DNA of 64,000 nt from Thermohahella caldifontis (lineage in GTDB: Bacteria > Pseudomonadota > Gammaproteobacteria > Pseudomonadales > Oleiphilaceae), in assembly GCF_041153465.1 (NCBI RefSeq), contig NZ_CP154858.1, positions 1,240,001 through 1,304,000 of the forward strand, written 5' to 3'. The first letter of the stretch is position 1; every line of letters begins with the position of its first letter. The notes beneath the pieces were generated by a model. That model saw only the letters and a program-made list of their open reading frames with translations, was not told the DNA's origin and did not search any database. Both the position numbers and the translations under genes were made by a program. Shown here piece after piece: positions 25,832 through 33,215 of this stretch.

Positions 25832-26265
25832 CAGGTTTGAGAGGATTCGGGCTGGTTGTCCGGGGCGAAGGTTCCGGCATATTTGCGGATCCATTCGGCA
25901 GCCGCCTGTTCGGGCGTCAGCATGCGTCCCTCGTTGACCGCCACCTGTTTCCGGTAATGCTCGATATGACAGACTTGCTCCACCATCCGCGCGGCATAGG
26001 CATCCTGTTCCGACAGGAACTCCAGCCCCAGTTCGAACTGCCCGGAACTGCGAGGCCTGCACCAGACAACCCGTACCGGACACTCGAATGGCGGATCAAC
26101 GTGCCGGATCGTCAGCGTCAGTGACGTACCGGCCTTGTAGGGCTTGTCCGACATGCAGCACACCCCGCCAAAACTGATGTTTCTCAGCGGCAATTCGTCA
26201 GGCTCGGCATCACTGCAGCGCAGGCGGACCGGAATATCTGTCGGATGTCGGATGAAGCTGCGCAT
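25825..26265 (-). CDS. PilZ-domain protein (c-di-GMP binding)
   Basis: 146-residue cytoplasmic protein with an N-terminal PilZ domain (about 1-95). The c-di-GMP contacts are visible: RSFIR supplies the RxxxR motif and NISFGG the (D/N)xSxxG motif. It should therefore bind the nucleotide, unlike degenerate type IV-pilus PilZ proteins. The C-terminal ~45 residues are helical and carry no known domain. The ATG at 26265 is preferred; upstream in-frame codons lack family similarity. Output partner unknown. Confidence 0.82.
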   Translation of the reverse strand: MRSFIRHPTDIPVRLRCSDAEPDELPLRNISFGGVCCMSDKPYKAGTSLTLTIRHVDPPFECPVRVVWCRPRSSGQFELGLEFLSEQDAYAARMVEQVCHIEHYRKQVAVNEGRMLTPEQAAAEWIRKYAGTFAPDNQPESSQTCQ

Positions 26266-26406
26266 GGCACACCCCAATCTTGAATATCTGTTTTCAGTGT
26301 ATCGCACCTGTGATATTTGACCAGCACCGACACCACTTTGTTTCAATGTTTTACGCATACGGACTATACTTGCCGGCCACTGTACTCAACGAGCGAGATT
26401 GCGCAC

Positions 26407-26706
26407 ATGAAATGCCGCATCGGCTGTGGCGCCTGTTGCATCGCCCCCAGTATCAGCTCGCCCATTCCGGGTATGCCGGAGGGCAAACCGGCGGGGATCC
26501 GTTGCATACATCTGGACAGCTCAGGCAAGTGCAGCCTGTTCGGTCTTCCCGAGCGCCCGAAGGTTTGCCTTGATTTTGACGCGGATCCGCACGTCTGCGG
26601 AGAGACAACGGAGGATGCCCTGATCAATCTGACGTGGCTCGAGCAGGCGACACAGGCAACAGACCCGCTTTCTGCACCGCCTCACAGAGCTCCTCGTAGC
26701 GGATAG
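26407..26706 (+). CDS. YkgJ-family cysteine cluster protein
   Basis: 99-residue small protein with a dense N-terminal cluster Cys-x3-Cys-x2-Cys-Cys (MKCRIGCGACC) and later cysteines in IRCIHLD, GKCSLFG, PKVCLDF and PHVCGE. This matches the YkgJ family, thought to chelate zinc or iron. The start at 26407 is placed at the first family residue. The 3' end overlaps the end of the hybrid kinase gene on the other strand by 83 bp. Function in the cell is not known. Confidence 0.8.
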   Translation: MKCRIGCGACCIAPSISSPIPGMPEGKPAGIRCIHLDSSGKCSLFGLPERPKVCLDFDADPHVCGETTEDALINLTWLEQATQATDPLSAPPHRAPRSG

Positions 26707-28953
26707 GCTTGGTCAGAAAGGCGGTCACGCCCGCCTCGACACAACGGGCCCGTTCACTTTCGGTCACCTGAGCCACAAGCGCGAAAATGGCCACTTCCTG
26801 ATTTGGCCCGGGTTGCTGCCTGAGTGAACGCACCACTTCCGGGCCGTCCAGATCGGGTAGCCGGCAATCCAGCAGAATCATGTCATAGGGCGCTTCCTGT
26901 GCCCGGGCAAGTCCTTCCTGCGCGGTACGGGCCTGGGCCACCTCGCAGCCACATTTCTCCAGCAGGCGCCGTGCAAGCATCAGGTTGACAGGGTTGTCTT
27001 CCACAACAAGCACACGGAGCCCCACCGCCATTTCCTTCTGTCGCTGATGCGGATCATCGCCGGAGGGGAACCGGGTCACAAAGAGTTCCTCCCCTTCCAG
27101 CAGGCGGATCAGTACGCCTCCCAGACTGGTTTCACGGTACTCCTTGCTCAGATAGCCATCCGCGCCCAGCCGACGATAGAGTTCCGCATCACCTCTGTGG
27201 GCATGGGTGGCCAGCACCAGCACGGGGACGTGACGGACCGAAGGGGCCTTCCGGATCCGGCGGATCAGGGCGCCCCCTGATCCGATGCCACCAGACTGTC
27301 AAGAATGATGACGTGATAACAGGTTTCATCGTCCTGACAGTTTCGCAGCAGGCGCAGAAACGCCTCCTCGTGACTGACACCCTCCACATCAGCATGCCAT
27401 GCCTTGAGTTGCTGTACGGTTGTTTTCAGGCTCAGGGCTTGCGGATCATAAACAAGCACCCGGAATCCCTCAGGCAGATGCGGTGTTTCGGTGATGAGGC
27501 TCACATGTGCCTTGCCCAACTGCAACTCCAGCCAGAAGGTGGCGCCATCACCTTCCCGACTGGTCACGCCCACCTTCCCATCCATCGTTTCTGCAAGACG
27601 CTTGCAAATGGAAAGGCTCAGCCCCACACCGCCATCGGAGCCAGCCTGGTAGGGCCGGTAAAACTCCCGAAAAACCAGCTTGAGTTCATCACGGGACAGG
27701 CCGGGACCAGTATCCTCAACCGAAAACCTGACCCGCCACGCGTCGCCTTCCTGATCCACGAACTCGGCCTGAACAAAGACGTGGCCTTGCTGGGTGTAAC
27801 GGACGGCATTTCGGGTAAACACACTGAGAATATGACGTATCTTTGCAGCATCGCCCGCCAGCCAGGGTGGCAGCGCATCATCTATCTGGTAATCCAGAAC
27901 CAGGTTTTTGCCATCTGCAGCCCCCATATGCGCCCTGACCACTTCCTGAATCAACGGGCGCAGCTCAAACGGCTGAACTTCGACTTCGACCAGGCCCGCA
28001 TCCAGTCGGGAAAGATCCAGAATGTCATTCACCCGCTCGAGCAGCAGCTGCGCGCTTTCGTGAATGACACGAACGCTGTCGCGCACGTCATCCGGCAGAG
28101 GCCGCTCCAGCAGCAGGTTGGTATAGCCCAGCACATTGTTCATCGGCGTCCGGATGTCATGCGTCATGTTGGCAAGATAGAGACTGCGCATGCGATGCGC
28201 TTCCCGCGTCTCTTCCTGCTCCTGTCGCAAGCGCGCCTCAACGTCATGGAGACGATGTGCCTGCTCCTGTATGCGTTCACGCATCAGGTTCAGCGCTTTC
28301 ACAACACGCGAGAGTTCATCATCCTTCGCCGGCTCGTTGCGCTTCAGCACGAGAGGCGACGCCAACGTCTCAAGATCTCGCTCCCTGGCATACTCGGCCA
28401 TCGCCTCCAGATGCCGGCTGACCAAACGCCGGAATACCATCAGGAAAAAGAATGCTACCAGTAATGCCTTGATGCTCTGGCTGACCAGTATTGTGATCCC
28501 CCGGTCCAGAACCCGGTCGTACAATGCTCGCGGATCCAGAAAAACCGTCAGGTCACCCATCCATTTTTCCGGGGGCAAATTGAATACGACCGGCCAGGAG
28601 AGTGCCCGGGTCTTCACCCCGTCAATGACCGGCGATTCGCCCGCGGTATAGACGCGGTCATCCGCGGTGATGAGTGAAACGTAATACACCCCATTGGTGG
28701 TGCGGATGCCTTCGAGCAGGGAACGGATGTTGCGCTCGTCCACGGCCCAGATACTATTGGCCAGACTGGGCAACGCAGAATGCACGACTTCATTGATACG
28801 CAGATCGAACTGACGGGCATCTTCCCGATACTCCAGCCAAAGCTGGACTCCGGTAAACACCAACGCCACCAAGCTCCCGAATACCAGCACCCACAGCCAG
28901 ACCCGTGTTGCCAGCGGGTTGTCGGAAAACCGCTTCAGGAGTCGTCTGATCAA
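26624..28953 (-). CDS. Hybrid sensor histidine kinase with receiver domains (frameshifted)
   Basis: BarA-like membrane kinase. Residues 1-165 form two membrane helices around a periplasmic sensor. A HAMP-like linker and coiled coil (200-260) precede the dimerisation domain with the phospho-His in NMTHDIRTPMNN. The ATPase has DTGPGLS and GGVGLSLSICKRL. A degenerate receiver (VIILDSLVASDQG) follows, then a normal receiver with the phospho-Asp in MILLDCRLPDLDG. The frame breaks in the first receiver at five C (27273-27277). Restoring one base gives 776 residues and the bridge GGALIRRIRKAPSVRHVPVL. The last ~30 codons overlap the YkgJ gene. The cognate regulator and signal are not evident. Confidence 0.85.
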
Positions 28954-29044
28954 GAAAATCGCCTCTCGCTCGTCTGCCTTGCAGCCCTCATTCTAACAGA
29001 GGCTTTTCCGGAGCGTCCAAAAATCCCTTGGCAAAGGACATTCC

Positions 29045-30877
29045 ATGTTGTTAATCTTCGCCAATCTTCAGCCGCATGAGACCTTTGTCTTGTCTGATCA
29101 AATTGCACTTGCTCTGATTCTGGGCTTTGGCGTTCTGGCACAGTACATCGCCTGGCGTCTCAGACTTCCCTCCATCCTGCTGCTGCTGATTTCCGGCTTC
29201 ATGCTTGGCCCGGCAACCGGCTGGCTGGAGCCGGACCGTCTGTTTGGCGAGTTTCTGTTTCCGGCCGTAGGCATGGCCGTCGGGGTCATCCTGTTCGAAG
29301 GCGGCCTCAGCCTGAAGTTGCGCGAAGTCAGGGCTACGTCCGGAGTTGTCCAGGGGCTTGTCAGCGCTGGTATTCTTGTGACCTGGGTGTTGGCCTCTCT
29401 GCTGGCCAAGCTGACCCTGGGTCTCGATTGGTCATTGGCCATGCTGCTCGGTGCCATCCTCACCGTGACCGGCCCCACGGTGGTCATCCCGATGCTGATG
29501 ATGATCCGGCCAAAGGGCCGAGTGAACACCATCATTAAATGGGAAGGCATCCTGAATGATCCCATCGGTGCACTGCTTGCGGTTCTGATCTACGAAGCCA
29601 TCGTGGCCTCCAACTTTACCTCGGCCACGACCGTACTCATTTCCGGGTTTCCCATCACTATCGTGGTGGGCGTCGTCGGCGGCCTGATTGCCGGCTGGAT
29701 CGTGGCACACGCGATGAAGCATCACCTCGTGCCGGAATTTCTGGTCAACACCTTCACGCTGGGCATGGTCGTGGGCCTCTATACTCTCTCCAACCTGATC
29801 CAGCATGAAAGCGGTCTTTTCAGCGTGACCGTAATGGGCATCTATCTGGGCAACCAGAAAAAGGTCTCCATCCGCAATATGGTCGGCTTCAAGGAAGATT
29901 TGCGTGTACTGCTCATTTCTTCCCTGTTCATTATCCTGGCTGCGCGCATGCGACCGGAAGATCTGCAGCAGATCAGCGCAGGCAGCTTCGTGTTCCTGCT
30001 GCTGCTCATCCTGCTGGTGCGCCCCGCTGCCGTCTACCTGTCAACTCTGCGCAGCGAGCTCCCCTTCAAGGAAAAGCTGTTCATTTCCGCACTGGCGCCA
30101 CGTGGAATCGTGGCAGCGGCGGTCACCTCCCTTTTCGCCTCACAGCTGATCCAGCTCGGCGTCCCCGGTGCCGAAAAACTCGTACCCAACATGTTTTTCA
30201 TCATTGTCGGCACCATTCTCATCTATGGTCTGTCAGCCCGGCCGCTGGCCAAGAAGCTGGATCTGGCCGATGAAGATCCGCAAGGTTGCGTCATCCTGGG
30301 GTCAAACCTGTTCTCCCGCTCCCTTGCCAAGGCCCTGATGCGGGAAAAGATCCCGGTACTGATCATTGATGCGCAGTGGACTGCAATCAAGGCCGCCCGC
30401 ATGGAAGGCATACCAACGCTGCTGGGCAACGTACTGTCCGACAAGGTCACACAGACAATTGATTATACGGGCATGGGCCGCTTCCTGGCCCTGACACCGA
30501 ACCTCGAGCTGAATTCACTGGCCTGCATCCGCTTTGGCGACGTCTTTGGTCTCAAGGAGGTCTATCAGCTGGGCGAGCCGCAGGACAAGGAAAAGCCCGA
30601 ACAATGGATCCCGGAAGATCTTTCGGGACACACACTGTTCGGGCCTCAGATGTCTTTTGCCTACATCACCCGGCGGCTGCATCACGGCGCAACGATCAAG
30701 CGCACCCCGATCACCAAGGACTTCACATTCGAGCAATTCAAGGCCCAATATGCCGACCAGGAAGCCGCACCCCTGTGTGTGATTTCGGAGTCCGGCAAGC
30801 TCACACTCTTTACGACGGACAGGCAGGTCGTCCCCAAACCGGGCCAGGTCCTGATCAGTCTGGTGGGAGGGGTGTGA
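29045..30877 (+). CDS. Cation:proton antiporter, CPA1 NhaP-type with cytoplasmic TrkA-like domain
   Basis: 610-residue inner-membrane antiporter, probably exchanging Na+ or K+ for H+. Residues 15-400 hold about 12-13 helices. Conserved elements include FEGGLSLKLREVR, GAILTVTGPTVVIPML and WEGILNDPIGALLAVL; the ND pair in the last is the usual ion-binding site. The C-terminal ~200 residues are cytoplasmic, beginning GCVILGSNLFSRSLAKAL, which resembles a Rossmann-type RCK-N nucleotide-binding fold. AAAGGAC lies 6 bp before the ATG. Such proteins help in salt or pH tolerance. It ends tail-to-tail with the DUF2892 gene. Confidence 0.9.
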   Translation: MLLIFANLQPHETFVLSDQIALALILGFGVLAQYIAWRLRLPSILLLLISGFMLGPATGWLEPDRLFGEFLFPAVGMAVGVILFEGGLSLKLREVRATSGVVQGLVSAGILVTWVLASLLAKLTLGLDWSLAMLLGAILTVTGPTVVIPMLMMIRPKGRVNTIIKWEGILNDPIGALLAVLIYEAIVASNFTSATTVLISGFPITIVVGVVGGLIAGWIVAHAMKHHLVPEFLVNTFTLGMVVGLYTLSNLIQHESGLFSVTVMGIYLGNQKKVSIRNMVGFKEDLRVLLISSLFIILAARMRPEDLQQISAGSFVFLLLLILLVRPAAVYLSTLRSELPFKEKLFISALAPRGIVAAAVTSLFASQLIQLGVPGAEKLVPNMFFIIVGTILIYGLSARPLAKKLDLADEDPQGCVILGSNLFSRSLAKALMREKIPVLIIDAQWTAIKAARMEGIPTLLGNVLSDKVTQTIDYTGMGRFLALTPNLELNSLACIRFGDVFGLKEVYQLGEPQDKEKPEQWIPEDLSGHTLFGPQMSFAYITRRLHHGATIKRTPITKDFTFEQFKAQYADQEAAPLCVISESGKLTLFTTDRQVVPKPGQVLISLVGGV

Positions 30878-30887
30878 TCACCCCTCC
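30866..30887. terminator. Possible bidirectional terminator hairpin holding both stop codons
   Basis: A perfect 9-bp stem, ggaggggtg (30866-30874) with cacccctcc (30879-30887), has a 4-nt loop. The antiporter TGA (30875-30877) and the opposing stop (30878-30880) sit in and beside the loop. T-tracts on both sides are weak, so termination strength is uncertain. Confidence 0.5.
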
Positions 30888-31069
30888 TTCAGGCCCATCT
30901 TGCGGAAAATGGTCATGGCAGGGCACCACTTCGTGAATGCGGACTGAATCAGGTTCAGTCCGACAAAGGCTGTCAGCAAATAGCCATATTCATTGACGAA
31001 ATAGCCAATGGCCAGCCCCACGAGAACCACAATACCTGCCAGCAATCTGAGCGCTTCATTCACTGTCAT
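30878..31069 (-). CDS. DUF2892 / YgaP-type transmembrane domain protein
   Basis: 63-residue protein with two membrane helices (LRLLAGIVVLVGLAIGYF and YGYLLTAFVGLNLIQSAF) and a short tail with one cysteine (KWCPAMTIF). This is the YgaP membrane domain (DUF2892), here without the rhodanese domain. The ATG at 31069 has a GGAGGG ribosome site. It is divergent from an ArsR-type regulator, as E. coli ygaP stands beside the ArsR-type ygaV. A role near sulfide or persulfide handling is inferred from that parallel only. Confidence 0.82.
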   Translation of the reverse strand: MTVNEALRLLAGIVVLVGLAIGYFVNEYGYLLTAFVGLNLIQSAFTKWCPAMTIFRKMGLKEG

Positions 31070-31114
31070 ACACTTGCCCTCCGTTAAATTCCATATCAAT
31101 TATATTCCCATCTA

Positions 31115-31147
31115 TATATTAGTCAAATATGCTAGTACTGTAATATA
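31115..31147. promoter_or_regulatory. AT-rich inverted repeat, candidate ArsR-type operator
   Basis: The arms tatatta (31115-31121) and taatata (31141-31147) are perfect complements around a 19-bp spacer. They lie between the divergent DUF2892 and ArsR genes, 24 bp before the regulator start. Autoregulation of both promoters would be normal for this regulator class. Low complexity of the arms reduces confidence. Confidence 0.35.
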
Positions 31148-31171
31148 CTGCTGCCATGAAAGGGGGACACC

Positions 31172-31492
31172 ATGAAACCAATGAATGACGTGCTGTTGGG
31201 CGAAGTTGCCCAGAAGTTCAAAGTACTCAGTGATCCCATTCGCCTTCGTATTCTCCATGAACTGCAAAACGGTGAGAAAACGGTCAATGAGTTGGTCTCC
31301 GCAACCGGCAGTTCTCAGCCCAACATTTCCAAGCACCTGGCACTGCTGAGAACGGCAGGGCTGGTACACAGGCGCAAGCAGGGCAACCAGGCCTACTTCT
31401 CCATCGCCGCACCCTACATCTTTCAACTCTGCGACATTGTATGCGGCGGGATTGCAGAGGAACTTGAACAGAAGAACCAGAGCCTCGCATGA
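31172..31492 (+). CDS. ArsR/SmtB family winged-helix regulator
   Basis: 106-residue dimeric repressor. The DNA-recognition helix is in SATGSSQPNISKHLALLRTAGLV (about residues 44-66) and the wing in VHRRKQGNQAYFSI. Two cysteines near the C-terminus (QLCDIVCGG, residues ~89 and ~93) could sense metal, oxidant or persulfide; the ELCVC metal motif of ArsR itself is absent. AGGGGG lies upstream. It is divergent from the DUF2892 gene and overlaps the DUF3187 gene by 4 bp (ATGA), so it controls or is co-expressed with an outer-membrane protein. Confidence 0.9.
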   Translation: MKPMNDVLLGEVAQKFKVLSDPIRLRILHELQNGEKTVNELVSATGSSQPNISKHLALLRTAGLVHRRKQGNQAYFSIAAPYIFQLCDIVCGGIAEELEQKNQSLA

Positions 31493-32460
31493 GCCGTTCA
31501 CGTCGCTGGCAATGCCAACTCCTCGTTCCAGCCATGTTGGGGGCTGCGGCGCAGGCAGCGCCGGTCGCACCGGGCACGTTTGTCACCAATGACAATCCGT
31601 GGCAGAGCGGTTATCCGTTGTTGCAGCTGGATGCGACCCGCCCCGAACACACCACCCTTGAACTCCGTGCCTCTGCCGCGAATGTGTTCCAGATTCAGCA
31701 GGGACACGATGAAACGCTCGAACTGGACGGCGAAGTCCAACGCGGTATCGTGCGCATTCGCATGCCACTCACCCCAGCCCTGGACATGAGCTTTCAGGCA
31801 CACTATGTTCGTCACGACACGGGTATCTGGGACAGCATCATTCAGGACTGGCACCAGTTCTTTCAACTGCCCAACGGCGGGCGGGAGCTCAGAGACAAGA
31901 ACCGGCTGTTTTATCGCCACACGGACGCATCCGGCACCCATGAAGTCAGCAAGGTTACCCCAGCCTGGCGGTATTTCGAAGTTGAAGGTGGCTGGAGTCG
32001 GGGTGATCGAGAACACCCAGAACGGTTCCAGTTCGCCGTCTCCTGGTCACCGGCCGACAACGCGGCCCTCGGCGCCGCCGAATGGGCCATTCACGGCGGT
32101 TGGACCCGAGGCTGGTCCCTGAGCCCCGAGCTGTCCGCACAGGCCGGAGCCGGAATGAGCGTCTTTGCCGGCGGGGATGACGCCCTTGAGGACAGACGCC
32201 ACGTGCTGCGGTTTCAGGGCCGGGCGGGCCTGGCATGGCAGCCCTGGACTGTGCTGGTACTGACCGGTCAGCTGGATACCCACACTCCCCTGTATGACAG
32301 CCGTATGGACGCACTGGGAAATCTCCCGCTCATCCTGTCACTGGGGGCGCGTGTGCCGCTTGGCCGACTGACTCTGGAAACCGGTTTCAGCGAAGACCTC
32401 AACCCCGGGGCCTCACCGGACTGGTCCACGTGGATTGCGGTCAGGACCTCCTGGGACTGA
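31489..32460 (+). CDS. DUF3187-like predicted outer-membrane protein
   Basis: 323 residues with an N-terminal signal peptide (LLVPAMLGAAAQAA, cleavage near residue 24). The mature protein begins TFVTNDNPWQSGYPLL, and the segment TGIWDSIIQDWHQFFQLPNGGR near residue 111 fits my recollection of DUF3187. Later alternating strands (LRFQGRAGLAWQPW, LILSLGARVPLG) suggest a beta-barrel ending in a Trp-Asp. Its function is unknown. The start overlaps the arsR stop, and a YfaZ-like gene follows 70 bp on. Confidence 0.7.
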   Translation: MSRSRRWQCQLLVPAMLGAAAQAAPVAPGTFVTNDNPWQSGYPLLQLDATRPEHTTLELRASAANVFQIQQGHDETLELDGEVQRGIVRIRMPLTPALDMSFQAHYVRHDTGIWDSIIQDWHQFFQLPNGGRELRDKNRLFYRHTDASGTHEVSKVTPAWRYFEVEGGWSRGDREHPERFQFAVSWSPADNAALGAAEWAIHGGWTRGWSLSPELSAQAGAGMSVFAGGDDALEDRRHVLRFQGRAGLAWQPWTVLVLTGQLDTHTPLYDSRMDALGNLPLILSLGARVPLGRLTLETGFSEDLNPGASPDWSTWIAVRTSWD

Positions 32461-32530
32461 ATCGCGCCTTGTTCAGGCCGATCCGTATCAGTACCATAGC
32501 CTCCACACCTCAAACACCCTGGAGTTCCCA

Positions 32531-33079
32531 ATGAAACGAATCGTGTTATGTCTGCTTTGCCTGACTGGCACCGTCGCGACTGCCAATGAGCTCGACACAG
32601 CACTGAGCAACGACGCGGTCAACCTTGATCTGACATTGTCGGGAGTGGGCAGAAACATCGATCTCAACTTCGGCTACCTGTATCACGAAGGGAGCCGCCA
32701 TCTGGTCACAGCCGGCATGCATGCAAGGGGACAGACCGCTCTGGGCAACCTGCCCACTACCGTCACGCTGGGCGGCATGATCCATTACGCCAGCGATTCA
32801 CCGTTTGAAGGCACTGCACTGGCGCTGGGTGGCAGTGCGCATATCAAGATCCCGGATGTTCCCGGACTCGGCGTACGCACCACGCTCTACTATGCGCCGG
32901 CCATTACTTCATTTGGCGATGCGGATGGCCTGTTCAGGTTTGAGCTGAGAGGCACCTACCGTGTTATCCGCAATGCGGATGTGTTCCTCGGTTACCGCAC
33001 CATTGAATTTGATACCGAAGGCAAACAGGACCTCAACGTAGATGAAGGTCTGTTCGCGGGCCTGTCCATCAAGTTCTGA
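32531..33079 (+). CDS. YfaZ-family outer-membrane protein
   Basis: 182 residues with a signal peptide (MKRIVLCLLCLTGTVATA) and an eight- to ten-stranded barrel pattern ending in Lys-Phe, the terminal Phe recognised by the Bam machinery. Family features are the N-terminal LDLTLSGVGRNIDLNFGYLYHEG and the C-terminal FLGYRTIEFDTEG ... LFAGLSIKF. The ATG at 32531 gives the signal peptide. Function is unknown; YfaZ proteins are sometimes described as porin-like. A terminator-like hairpin follows. Confidence 0.82.
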   Translation: MKRIVLCLLCLTGTVATANELDTALSNDAVNLDLTLSGVGRNIDLNFGYLYHEGSRHLVTAGMHARGQTALGNLPTTVTLGGMIHYASDSPFEGTALALGGSAHIKIPDVPGLGVRTTLYYAPAITSFGDADGLFRFELRGTYRVIRNADVFLGYRTIEFDTEGKQDLNVDEGLFAGLSIKF

Positions 33080-33091
33080 CACCTGTTGTTC

Positions 33092-33119
33092 AGGGCTGCT
33101 CTCTCCGGGCAGCCCTTTC
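33092..33119 (+). terminator. Terminator-like hairpin after the YfaZ gene
   Basis: An 8-bp stem, agggctgc (33092-33099) with gcagccct (33109-33116), has a 9-nt loop and is followed by TT. It starts 13 bp after the stop codon. The short T-run makes it a moderate-strength candidate. Confidence 0.6.
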
Positions 33120-33215
33120 TGAATCCGGTCACACTCTTCAACTTCCCGCCTTCCATTCGCCTTTGCGAAACCGTACTCTTGTACGCATAGTGACTGACAT
33201 GTATCCGGAGCACAC

